DNA from: Dermanyssus gallinae
Taxonomy: Eukaryota; Arthropoda; Arachnida; Mesostigmata; Dermanyssidae
Length of the DNA stretch: 64,000 nucleotides
Reading direction: 5' to 3'
Assembly: GCA_003439945.1 (NCBI GenBank)
Contig: QVRM01001118.1
Coordinates: 124,001-188,000 of the forward strand
The translations under genes and the position numbers were made by a program. How positions within the stretch are numbered: position 1 is the stretch's first letter; the number at the start of each line of letters is the position of its first letter. The notes beneath the pieces were generated by a model, which saw only the letters and a program-made list of their open reading frames with translations, searched no databases and was not told where the DNA came from. Shown here one piece after another: positions 30,053 through 41,432 of the stretch.

Positions 30053-31689
30053 CAAATATGTTATTTTTTAATTGTTTCGTATTTATATGGTAATTACGTA
30101 AGCTACGTACGTTCCTTGTTACTAACCTAGAGTAAACGCGATGACGCGGCCGGGCGTCATCGTAAAGAACATGCGAAAGACCATAAAGCAGTGCATTGTC
30201 AAGCCTGATCATATTCCTGTTGTTATTTTTACAGAAACAGCTTGATTTTGTGGTTACAAACTCTGTTGCCTGACTAAGTTAGCAGATACGACAGAAGGAT
30301 AGAGGCCAGACTTAAGGCAACACAACAACCGGCAAAAAACGGCATACCAAAGTGGAAACATGGCAGCAGCAGCAGCAGTAAAGCAAGCCTTTGTAATAAA
30401 CTGCTAGTGGCTGTTGTAAGAGCACGGTCTATCTCGTTCTTGGAAGACTGCCATCCTTTGTAAATAACACGGTTTCTGCGCAGAAACGGCCAGTTCAAAT
30501 ATCCGCCGGATCGTGCTCCTAAAGGCGCTAGCAGTGAAGAGCCAAGTCTGCTAAATAACGCCGGTCGCCACTTTCGTTGCGGGTCGAGGTCGACATCTTA
30601 CGAGATCCTGCACGGTGAAGCACGGAGTGTTTATTCGTTTCTTCACCCGATAATATCATTTATTTATACGATTGGGTATAACACCCACGCCCGACACACG
30701 TTACACCATAGGGAATTCCAATGGCGATAATTATAGCACTGAACCGGGCCTATTCGGGCGACAATAGCAATGAGCCTATTTGAAAATCAAATGAGATTTT
30801 GGTAATTCTGAGTTTCCCTCACTGACTTGCCATTGAATGTCTCTAGTATTCCGAGCGCCTCTGTCTTCCTGGAATCTTGTAGTGTAGGGGACAAATCATG
30901 TTTGGATCTAAGAGGCCTTTGCCCAAACAGAATAGTGTATAGTCTATCATTTTTGCCTAGGTGTATTCACAGAACCGCAATCTTACTTCATACGAAATGC
31001 ACGATTGAGGTCGCTAGGAATTATCCCGTTCATGCACATGACAAACGTTCTTCAATTAATTGACAGACAATAGATTTGACTAAATGTTTTAGCTGTCACG
31101 CATCCCAGAATGTTTAGGTGCTCTTGGAATTACGTCGTCACAGAAATCAGGAATTTAGTAGCAAGCATGGGTATTGGTTTTCGTATCATTAATAATAGCG
31201 ATTTGACAGTCGTTTTAACACTGTTAGTAGTTACATAGTAAATTTGTGCCTGGAAATAAGCATAGGCTTACAATGAATCTGTTACTCTATTGGTTCTTTG
31301 CACTTCTATCTAAGGAAGGGGCAACTCTACATGAATTCGCCAGAAACTGCACTTTTGTTCATCGTATAGATGTTATATATGTTCTATAAGCATGCCCCCC
31401 CCCCCCTCCAGTTTCGCATTAACCCTTCTCTGCAACACTATAATGAGACTAACTACAAACGAAACTCTGACAGGACATCATGTTACACAAACACGTACAG
31501 GTATATGTATTTTTTACTTATGGACACAAGAAAACTAATTTGGAAAACAAAAGACTGCACTACAATGTAATATAATAACAGAACGTATTAATTTTGGTTT
31601 TCCAATTACATTGTATACGGGAAACACCATCGTACTCAATGCATCGCTAAAGTGGGCACTAGTGGAGGCTCGGTGCGACCGCGATCTAA
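30053..31689. other. no gene recognised
   Basis: AT-rich. Holds an isolated 9-bp inverted repeat (CGATGACGC / GCGTCATCG, 30139-30162) and a C-run at about 31398-31407. No open frame looks real. Confidence 0.5.
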
Positions 31690-32070
31690 GTCAGTCTAAC
31701 GCCTAACAGGTGAGCGGGGCGGGCGCGCTTGAAAGCGTAATAACTTTTCGTCGTCAAAATCTGCATAATCGACGTAGTACCGTGTGCGCGCGTTGAGAGT
31801 TTGCGCCCTCTGCTGCGCCCCCCTTCCCCCGGCTGCGCCCCCCGATTGGTGGCTGCAAAAGCAAGTGGGTGGCGGTGAGGTCACCTTCATCAAGCGACAT
31901 CACGCGCCTGACGATCGTTAACGCTCTTGTGCGGCGGTGCGGAAATTCAAAAAGACCCGCTCGATACGAAAACTCTATCTTCACTGGATCGACATTGCGG
32001 CGGCCACGGGCCGCCAACGTGAGCGGCAAGCGCAACCAACTTTGTGGTACATTTTGGCCGTAAACCAAGG
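31690..32070. promoter_or_regulatory. GC/CpG-rich promoter-like block
   Basis: In a strongly AT-rich window this 380 bp is GC- and CpG-rich. It contains GGGGCGGGCG (GC-box-like, near 31715), CCCCCCGATTGGTGG (an inverted CCAAT box, near 31838) and GAGGTCACC. This is the usual make-up of a housekeeping promoter. I cannot identify the transcript or its direction. Confidence 0.4.
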
Positions 32071-32114
32071 CCTCACCTCACTTGGCCTCACCTCACTTGG
32101 CCTCACCTCAACTC
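32071..32114 (+). repeat. 15-bp tandem repeat, about three units
   Basis: CTCACCTCACTTGGC repeated almost exactly three times. Confidence 0.9.
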
Positions 32115-33889
32115 AGGCTAACTTAGCCACGCAACGATTACGGGCCGGACGCTGCGTGTCTACGATCGGTTCGCACGATATCTTTCTTCTCATACAGTAT
32201 ACACGGATTGGATACGAACGCAACGACCCACGCAAGTTGTACAAGGTTTTACTAGTCGATAGGCCTTCCGCTAGCATATGTACATGAGTGCATGTATGTG
32301 TACGTGTCAACTGCGTGCCGACTTGTGTCACGAGCAAAGTTTGCGATGGTGACGCTGAGCCAAACGAAGATGGACGATGCGGGTGTATCCGGGTCACGGG
32401 TCAAACAAGACATAATTCTATCAGTAGCAAACGTAACGCACGCATTAATTATTAGCATGAAGAATTCAGAGAAGCTGATAGACTAGAAGGGGAATGATGG
32501 ACTGGTTTAACAGACACACAAGACGTGGACTTAGCGATTCTCGTCGGCTTAATTACGAAGGATCACACTGTCGGCATGTTATGTTTCTTGTTTTCCGATC
32601 GATCAACGAAACAAAGTACCAACTCATAGACCTCATAGGCTTATAGACCTAGCAGGACGCTAGTGAACAAACTACAGAGGCGTTATAGACGTCGAAAATT
32701 GAGCTCACTGCATTGCATTCCATATCGTTTTCCATGTTATATTACTGCTGAGTATACACATGCTTATTTTTCTATTTGTTTGTTTATAATAGCCCTGCCA
32801 ACCCTAACAAACATCTTTTTGGGCCATCTACAGGGCTGCCCAAGCAGCATTCTTCTTGTCATGTTTCCGCTTTTCCGTGTAATCCCAAGCAAACACTGCC
32901 TTATCGTCTCGTTTTAAGGCAAAGTTTTGTGTTTTGGCGGCATCTTGACGCCGCTATATCGGTGTTCAGGGTGCTACTGAACAAAAACTGCAATAATGTT
33001 CAGTATTCTACTAAGTAAAGTAGTAATGTCTGTGCGATGAAATTTTCTTTTAAGCACGTGTGTATTCCAAAATAGGTAATATTATTGGCAGGCCGCGACT
33101 TCTAAAACAATGTGTGCTTGGTAACTGCGTTATTTTCTCCTAAACATTTATTTATGTTTGTTTTTTTCAGCGCTTTATTTTCACATAACCTTATACTAGT
33201 GCGCTTGTACTCCTTGATATTCCCTGCCTATTTTTCTATTTATCATTCGTGTATGTGTATTTTGTTGTAGTAGTAGTTATTCTGTTAATTTCCGTGACGA
33301 CTTGAAGACCGCCAAAGATGGAAGTGACTAAAGCAACTGCCATATATGACCGCCCATCACCTCAAAGTAGACCAATCAGATAAAAAAAGGCCGCCACGTG
33401 GCTCGTATTCACATATTCTGGGCTTCATGACCTGCTCCCAATGGCGGCCCACTTCAAAGCACTCCCCCTTGGCGTTCCCATCTCGATATGTTGACCTCGT
33501 GGAAGCTTCTTAGTTGATAAGCGATTAGCTTTCTCTTCTCTTACAAACACACCGTATGCGTTTATTATAAAAGGTCCTGTTGTCTGTCGACGAAACGAGT
33601 CCGCCACCTTCCATCGAACAGAAACATAAGGTTCGTCTCCAAAAATCACAGTGAAAAACTTAAAGTGACATTTTTTTCGTAACGAGATTCCGGTGAGTAG
33701 ATTCTTAACGGCAATCATCGTCTATGTAAGTTGATGCTAAGCTATTGAATTTGTACTACCAACCTTTTGCTGGGGCTTACTATTAAATTCCACTTTTAAT
33801 ACTTTTAACAAATGTACATGGATACAATCTCCTACGTTACCTTTTACCTAACTACTAAGTTGTTTTAACTGTATACTATTTTTAAGGAA
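32115..33889. other. no gene recognised
   Basis: The sequence immediately after the GC-rich block may contain a leader exon, but no coding frame or splice pair is convincing. 33300-33720 is less AT-rich without a recognisable gene. Confidence 0.4.
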
Positions 33890-34010
33890 TATCATAATAA
33901 TTTGGTTTATTTATATAACTTTGTTATGTTAGCACTTTGGAGTGAAGAATTGTCTCCGCGTGAGTTTGTGAACACGGGTATCTAACCCAGCAATACTGTA
34001 CATTATTAAA
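33890..34010 (-). mobile_element. R2-like LINE 3'-UTR fragment
   Basis: Closely resembles 1690-1790: shared GTTAGCACTTTGGAGTG-like and ATTGTCTCCGCG stretches and TAACCCAG at the end. No coding part. Confidence 0.7.
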
Positions 34011-34509
34011 AACTTTATTACCATGTTACGTGTGGGCATTTGGTCTAGCTATTACGTATAAACCTAGCATATGTTGCTGTCCTATTCTCTTCATATGTAG
34101 TTGTGAGCTTTACACAGAGCCGCATCTGTAACTGAAAAGCCTTTGTAAAGTCGTTCACGAAAAGGATTCAATACGAACGAAGCATCGTCAGAAAGTGAGA
34201 ACATAACGTATCGCGCAGTATTCTATAGTATGCGCTAACAGCTAACGCTTGACAACGTTTACATCGGCTACGACAACCGTAGTAAAGGCTTACAAGCACG
34301 GAAACACCTTTCGCCCTGTCTGATATATCTGCTCAAGTAGCCAATATCTTTAAACTTCTCTCTTAAAAAGCTGACTCTAATGCGATGGCTGCGACGTTGG
34401 AAGCCGCCATAGCGTCCCTTTTTTGTGCAATGCCAATCAGTAGAAGCCGATCCTGTCCGACCTTGTAGAAGTGTTTACTCCTAATATGGTCCAACAATCA
34501 TCTCCACAA
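34011..34509. other. no gene recognised
   Basis: AT-rich; possibly the lost 5' part of the RT relic that follows. Confidence 0.4.
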
Positions 34510-35460
34510 CAGGATGTCATGGACAGAGCCTCTCAAAAACGGAATAGTAGTGTACCCTCCTCTCGAAGCCATAAACGTTTCTCACGTAATTTGGCACGTA
34601 CGTCGAGCGTCTGCGTTGTCGGCTCTTAGATGAAGCCAATCTGAATATCCGCGATGCAAGGGACTTCGTTCGATACGCAGGCCGGCGTCTTAAACTACAG
34701 TCCAGAGTAGCGCCGCTTACACATGAAAAAGGCACCGCAGTCGAAGTTAGGCACAATGTTGAGGTTCTGCTGAGCTACTTCAAAAGTGTCTACATACAGC
34801 CTCAGGACGCCTGTACCGGGAGAATCAAGCAAACGAACCACATACTCAATGACACTGAATTATATCTCTTTACTGTGCTCCTACTACTACTAAAATAAAA
34901 CTTCGAGTTCTGCGACGCCAATGCATTTGATACGCCTGATAGACTACCACTTGTTGTATTCAAAGAACTGGCCGAGTTTCTAGGGGAGCCGCTAGCAATA
35001 ATTTTCACTCGTTCCTTCGAAGATGGTTACTAACACCGTTTTCCATGAACTCATTGCCACACCTGTGCACAAGAAGGGCTCTAGAGCAGCTGCTGAAAAT
35101 TACCGACCTATTGCCCAGTGTATTATCCCCTGCTTAATCATGGAGAAGATAGTTGTTGGTTGAATCAGTAATTTCTAAGACTACTCTATAATATCTTATT
35201 ATATTCCCCAACCAACGTTTAGACAATCAGCAATCACCAAGGGACGATCGACGGCAGCCCAATTATTGGAGGTCTCTCATGACTGGGTCCTGGCGCGAAA
35301 TCACGGATCTCCGCTCCACACCGCTCACTTTGACTTTTTGCGTGTTTTCGATCGGGTTGACCACCAATTTTACCAATGAAAGTGGAATCGCTAGGCATCG
35401 TACTTTTTTTTGGAAGGTCTCGGAAATGCATAATGCACAAGCGCTACTGGCAGCTAGCAG
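34510..35460 (+). pseudogene. CR1/jockey-type LINE RT, degenerate
   Basis: The plus strand reads, across frames, DARDFVRYAGRRLKLQSRV, LLSYFKSVYIQPQDA, LPLVVFKELAEFLGEPLA with IIFTRSFEDG, then KGRSTAAQLLEVSHDWVLA and FDRVDHQF. These follow the order of LINE polymerase blocks up to the first catalytic region. No YxDD box remains. The 10440-10800 fragment has similar wording (RSFEDGEVPS). Confidence 0.65.
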
Positions 35461-35465
35461 CAGCT

Positions 35466-36135
35466 AGTCTGGGACTTGCACCCACTAAAACCGATATCCT
35501 CCCCACCGCCTCAAGGCCCGGGTTTGCAATAGCATTACTTCGACAACCCTGAGAGAGGAGTCTCGTGTTCTAGCGCTCTTTGCGCCTAGCCAATGCTTGC
35601 CCGTCCTAGGAAGATGCGTCAAGATCCTCCGGAGGGCCTAGCTGCTCCCTCTCTTGTCCCTCCCTCGGCTCCTCCTCTCGACTGCCCCTCAAAGGGGCCT
35701 GGTCGTAACGGGCTCATCTCGCCGTCTCCAGGTTCATCTTTTTTCTCATGGTGGTGTCGAGGTAACTTCGACCCTTTGTCCAATCGTCGTTCAATCGTCG
35801 ATCGTGTGTTCAACGTCGTTCGCGTCCCCGGAGGAGCAGAAAACGCAGATGTCAACCAGGGCCTTGCCGATGCGCATCATATATGTCTGAAACGGGCCGT
35901 GTCCTGTCAGCACCTGCGTCGTGAGGTACGACAGCTCCCCCAGTTGCTTGTCATACCACCGGCGCAGATGCGGTATCAGTCCGCGAGTCCATTGACCGCC
36001 GGCGTCGCCCCGGGGGTTTCGCCATTCATTGTTACACAGCTCCAGTGTCTTCTGTTGTGCCCGCGCAAGGTCCCAGTTCCCATCGAGATGGTGTTCGCTT
36101 CTCTCTCTGGCCAGGAGATCCCAAGGTAGCTGGTC
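35466..36135 (-). pseudogene. R1-clade LINE ORF2 C-terminus and 3' UTR
   Basis: Reads LPWDLLARERSEHH, LIPHLRRWYDKQLGELSYLT, TQVLTGHGPFQTYMMRIGKA and the zinc knuckle start CVFC...H from about 36130 down to 35800. It then decays into a 3' UTR carrying TTTTAGTGGGTGCAAGTCCC. It abuts a plus-strand R1 head to head at about 36135-36147. Confidence 0.75.
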
Positions 36136-36146
36136 TCTCATTGTCG

Positions 36147-37500
36147 TACTGCTGGATGTTAAGAATGCTTTCAACAGCTTACCCTGGAGGGTGATACTAG
36201 AGACGCTCAAGAGAAAAAGAATTCCGAACTACCTTTGTCGAATTGTCTCGGACTACCTGAACGAACGGCGGGTAGACAATGAGGGACCCGAATTTGAAAT
36301 GACAGCTGGAGTTCCCCAGAGTTCCATCTTGGGTCCTCTTTTATGGAACTTGGCGTACGGCGATGTCATACGCTTAAGTAACCTACCAGAAGGGACAAAG
36401 CTACTTGCGTATGCGGACGACCTTGCTGTTGTAGTACAGGGCGGCACCCTCCAGCAACTGGAACTTAGAGCCAATGACGCCCTGGCCGAGATTTCCGTCT
36501 GGATGAGGGGAGCGGGTTTGACGCTGGTCCCTACCAAAAGCGAGGGAGTCATCTTCCTTGGACCAAGAGGGTGTACTCTCCCAAAGCTAATCTTGAACGG
36601 CCAGGATATTTGAGTGCTTTAATCAGCCCGCTATCTGGGAATGTGCCTGGACAGAGGCCTGCGAGGAACACCTCATCTCCGCTTAGCTGCAGAGAAAGCC
36701 ACTAAAGTTTCACACGACATCGCCCGGCTGATGCCGAATACATTCGGACCGCGAGAATCAACGCGACGCCTTCTTATGTCGGTTGCCGAGTCGATTATGT
36801 TATTCGCGGCCCCTGTGTGGCCACTAACCACACTGACTCTAACCCGCAACAGGGCGCTGATGCGCAAGACCCAACGAATCGCGTCTTTACGGATTACGAT
36901 GGCTTACAAGACGGTCAGCACGGCTGCTGTCCTTGTACTGGCTGGTACGATCCCTTGGGACCTGAAGGCCGACAAACGTGTGCTCACAGGGCATGGCAAC
37001 TTCGAGAGTTACCTCTTTAGAATAGGAAAAGCAGATACGCCACTCTGCAAGCACAGTGAAGGAACAACGGAGGACACGCCGGAACACACAATATTGCTGT
37101 GCCCGGCGTGGGCTCCATTACGCAAGGACATAATCACAGCAAGTGACGGCAGTCTTAAGAATCTGGCACACCTTCTTATGTACTCACGTGAAGACTGGAA
37201 TCTTATAGCTCGAACAATCGAACGTATTATGCACGCCAAAGAAGGAGAGGAGAAGAATCGTTTTTTACTTGACAAGGCCCCGTGAGGCACTCCAGGGCAG
37301 CTAAGATAAGGACGCTACTATTCACCCCCCCTCAATTGTTTGAAGTATTGCTTGCGCAGTTCCCAGTTGAGTGTGGGGATGGGGATATGACTGGTTTTTA
37401 GTGGGTTGGAGCCCCACACTACCAGCCCACATTTGCAGTGAGCTTTCCTGCCGTGGTGTCCGTGTGTGCAAACCGCATTTCCCAGTTAGTAAAAAAAAAA
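36147..37500 (+). pseudogene. R1-clade LINE, 5'-truncated, with poly(A)
   Basis: Opens inside the polymerase: VLLDVKNAFNSLPWRVILE, GVPQSSILGPLLWNLAYGD, active site YADD near 36412, then a stop at 36611. The next frame (36641-37285) gives [31 protein letters not shown] and the region up to the knuckle, where the second Cys is lost. Part of the section between AGTIPWDLKADK and VLTGHGNF is deleted. The 3' UTR carries TTTAGTGGGTTGGAGCCCC and ends in 12 A (37489-37500). Confidence 0.85.
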
Positions 37501-38575
37501 AAGATACTTGGCCTCCTTCTTGATTGCAATGGGTTGGCTCGAGGGAGTCAGATTGAGGCTCCTCGTTCGCTGTCGCCCGGTGAGGTAAAGTGCCTCCGTT
37601 TTTTGTGGCGCCAGTTGGAGGTGATGCTCACGCACCCACACGGCCACTTTGTCCAGAGCATAATTTGCCAGCTCTTGTTGTTGAGTTTCCCGTCTGGCAG
37701 TCACCGGCAGCGCCAGGTCATCGGCGTATGCTATGGTTTCCATTCCGTCAGGCAGACTCCATTCGCAAGAGTCCATCGTATGCAATGTTTCAGAGAACCG
37801 GGCTAATTACAGATCCCTGCGGGACGCCCGAGCTTAGCTCACACTTGCTGTCACCCGCTCTAAGAGTCCTGTCTTCCAGATAAGATGCTATTATGCGGCG
37901 GAAATAGGGGGATATTCCCCGTCGTTTCAGCGCAGTCGTGATGACTCCCCAGTTGGCTGTGCTAAAGGGGTTACGAACGTCTCAGAGTATTAAAAGCACA
38001 TATGACCTGGTTTTTAAAGACTTCGTGGCTTCTTGCCTGGCGCAATGTAAAACCCGTTGCAATGCGTAGAGCGGTGAGCGGCCCCGTCGGAAACCGTACT
38101 GATGTTCCGACAAGGCCGGTTTTGCCTTGATTTCCGCGTTTAGACGTGTCACTAACATATTTTCCACTAGCTTGCCTGCGGTGTTTAGCAAGCATATGGG
38201 TCTGTGCGGTGTCGAGCCCGTTGCCGCCCCTTTGTTGGGGATTAGCACTAGTTGCGCTATCTTCCACTGCTTCCACTTATTTCCCTCAAATAGCAGCCGG
38301 GTGACGAGTGTGGCCACCTCCTTGGGATATCTGTCGGCGAATAGCTTCACCACCTCTGGTGGGATTCCGTCAGATCCTGGTGCCTTCCCGGTTGCCAGTC
38401 TTTCCCGCGCAGCGGTCACCTCTTCGGGCGTGACCGGTGGTATGCCTTCGGGCGTCACCGCGATATCGTCTGGTGGGCGCTGAGCTTGACAAGGGAAATG
38501 CGTCGTGACCGTCGTTGCAATCTGGTCGGGCGGGATGAATGGAGGTACCTTATCCTTACCCATGACCGCCTTGTA
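37501..38575 (-). pseudogene. R1-like LINE RT, broken
   Basis: The 193-codon frame from 38563 reads ARERLATGKAPGSDGIPPEV, QWKIAQLVLIPNKGAA, RPICLLNTAGKLVENML, HQYGFRRGRSPLYALQ. A second frame lower down has TIAYADDLALPV (the YADD box, near 37720) and LAPQKTEALYLTG. It breaks at 37501, exactly where the poly(A) of the plus-strand R1 ends, with KEAKYL just before the break. Confidence 0.8.
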
Positions 38576-38589
38576 TGGTTGGCCTCAGG

Positions 38590-39545
38590 AATCCACCTCA
38601 TCATCAGGCGTCGTATCTAGGGTTCGATATTGGTGCCAAGCCCATCTCATTAATAGAAGCTTTAAAATCAGGGTAAAAAGTGCTATGTCTGATACTGCTC
38701 CATGTCCTTCTAGAGTCCCACAAGATTCCTGCGCAGGGTCGCTCTTGTACGCAATCTTTGCTCAACATTTCAAACTCGTCCTTGACAAACTCAATGTGAT
38801 TTACAAGATTTATGCTAACGACTTAAAAGTATACGTTGAAGTCAAGGACGACAAATACAAGGCCGAGTTACAGAAGGCAATTAATTCCGTGCTACTAAGG
38901 GCCCATTTAAATAGAATGGTAATATCCATTTCTATTCAAGTGGGCCACGCTGAAAACACTCAAGGACGATACTGTGTATTCTACGAGCGGCCATAGTATA
39001 CCTCAAGTGTCAACATACAAAGGCTAGGGCTTACATTATTGTCAAATAAATTATACAACCATATCGCCGAAGTACTAAAACCTGCGTCTCGCCTGTGCAA
39101 TGTCATTCTTACAGCATTTATCGGGCGTGACCGAGCAATGTACATAAAACTGTACAAAACGCTTGTTGTACCGAAGAGGACATACTACTCACACTGGAGG
39201 CACCTTTCTATAGAAAAAATGTAGAGCTGCTTCAGCGAGTGCAACATAAATTTGTCAAACGAGTCCAATGACGTTGGAATGTAAGACATGAGAGCCCCGT
39301 ACTCCAAAACGTGAGCGAGTCCTAATAGCGGGTTGACGTGAGACATTTTAAAAACGAGTAGGTCCCATAATCGTCACAGTACGTCCAAATGATTTTCGTA
39401 GTGGTGTGTCAGTTACCCCACCGGGAGTTGCTAATGTCGAAGTAGTGAATAATGCGTTCGCATGGAGAGTTTTAATCCGTGCCCCATGTGTGTAACAATC
39501 ACGATATGATTTCGACACCCCTTTTTCAATAAAGGAGACTTTGTA
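38590..39545 (+). pseudogene. CR1/jockey-type LINE RT, second copy of the 27446-28250 family
   Basis: Reads VKSAMSDTAPCPSRVPQDSC (for GVPQGS), YKIYANDLKVYVEVKDD (active site YADD changed to YAND), then after a frame break HIAEVLKPASRLCNVILTAF and YIKLYKTLVVPKRTYY. The 3' end CCCCTTTTTCAATAAAGG matches the other copy but lacks the TGATA repeats. Confidence 0.75.
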
Positions 39546-41222
39546 TTATATTGTAATATACGTATAAAATAAGTGACAATCCGCACACGGCAAAGGGTTG
39601 CTTGATATGCAAAGACTTTATATTCGCAGATGCATCTCATTGGTTAAAGCACAGACCTCAGTAGATACTGCTATACCGTATGCTGGGGCAATGTTGTGCT
39701 GAATCGATAGTGGTTCCCGCCTACTTACATTATTATCTAGGGCACAGTGAGCAGCCTCGATTCCTTCCACAAGCTTCCGTTTTGGTTTGGTCACTATACA
39801 CTGAGCAAATTTGCTGATAAAGGGTTCAACATCAGTAAATTCCGAATGTACTACACGGCGGAACCGTGAGAAAGGGCGCATTTAGTTAATTACCTACAGC
39901 ATTGTTGTCGATTAACAGGGGTTATATTTTTGCCAAAACGCTAAAAATAACCACGTGTCAGCTGACAAACAGTCCATGATGCTCAAAGACACTTTATTCT
40001 TCTGCTTCGAGCGATGTACGCAGATTGTTGGAACAAAAGCAGCAACAGGGCGTTCTAGAAATCATGAGGAGAAAGTTCGTTATCTACAATCTACGCCCAA
40101 GGCGAAATCCGGAGAAAGTGAGCGAAGATGAAACGTAGGAATTAAGCGCTAAAGTGCAGAACGTATACCAACTATGGACTCACACCGGCATGTAGTCGGC
40201 GGTCTGCACGGTTTTGTTTGAACAAGACCTGCGTCTGTGCGACTGCCATACGACTCTGGCAAGTAAATATCAGATATAGTGCTAATGGTATTGGTGTACT
40301 GGGGCTCCTTACGCGCTGATTCTGTTTGTAGGTTCACACACATGTCCTCAATAACAGACGAAACCCTGTACCCATACACCAATAAACTAAAAAACCTGGA
40401 CTTAATATTTCCCTAGACCCGGCTAGTACCTGGCTGATGCTAAGATATTCTACGACATTATACTTTGTAATTTCATCCTGTGTAATATTGATTAATGTGC
40501 CAGTAAAGTTTAAACATTTTTAAGTATTAGGTGGCTTAAACAAGCTGTGTGATATGTTAAAACCTTGAAACATGGTATACAATGCGAATAAACTGAGCTG
40601 ACATGCATTGACTGTCTCAGACAGGATGAGATGGAGGATTCACGAATCTGTAAGACGAATTATGCAATCTGACTCATTCATAGCAGGAGGCCTCTAAACC
40701 CTCCCCACAGCATTTGAAGCGAACGATACGGCACCTCATATGCGTCATTAGCGGGAGGCATCTTCTTGACTCCTGTCAGTTAAGTTTGTGCTGAGTCAGT
40801 TTGTGACAGCTATTACGAGACCCTCTAATGAGAATCTTGTCTGAGTCATTAGAGGGTCAATTAACGGATGAACAGCTTGTTCCAAATTACCACCTGCTCC
40901 ATTCACTTGGGGTAAAAAAAGGACTGCATTTCAGAAATGCCGACTATGCTAACGCAGTAGCGAACCTAATATGCGTGTAAGCACATGTCAAATTTCAGAA
41001 GGACTTGGTCATTTGTCACCATTACTTTAGCTGCCTTGAGCCTCGTGTTCATGACGTAACTACAGGAAACCCAAACAGCATATCTCTGTTGAGCTGCTTG
41101 GATTGCCACCATGTGCAAAAGCAGAGAAAGACTGCTCGTACAAGCCAAATCACTAATATTTATTGTTATTGCATGTAAAATTCTTAAGCAAGCTGTTTTT
41201 TTGCTGTACTAAATAGCGCAGA
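39546..41222. other. no gene recognised; one strong hairpin
   Basis: AT-rich. A perfect 13-bp stem, GACCCTCTAATGA / TCATTAGAGGGTC, with a 14-nt loop lies at 40820-40859. Confidence 0.5.
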
Positions 41223-41432
41223 ATGCCAGAACTTGCTAAGCAGAGCACCGTGACTTACCAAAAGGGCCGGCCTACAGCTGATTATCTGCTTACAGTCTTT
41301 AATTATACGAGCCATTGGACCACAGAGGGCCTCTCGATTCACGCTGTCTACCGTGACCTTAATCGAGCCTTCAAGGCAATGCTCTACAATCTGCACGTCT
41401 CAATCCTATTATCGAAAATCATCGCTCAATAA
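41223..41432 (+). pseudogene. short LINE RT fragment
   Basis: Reads QKGRPTADYLLTVFNYTSHW and AVYRDLNRAFKAMLYN. These resemble the K.RS....L......W and DLSKAFD blocks of a CR1/jockey polymerase. Only about 60 residues are recognisable. Confidence 0.45.

Noticed and set aside
35791..37285. Twin-priming inversion of one R1 element
   Set aside because: Both the minus and plus parts contain the same C-terminal region with different sequence, so two copies are involved.
41223..41432. Independent small gene of 69 codons
   Set aside because: Wording matches LINE polymerase blocks, so it is listed as an RT fragment.
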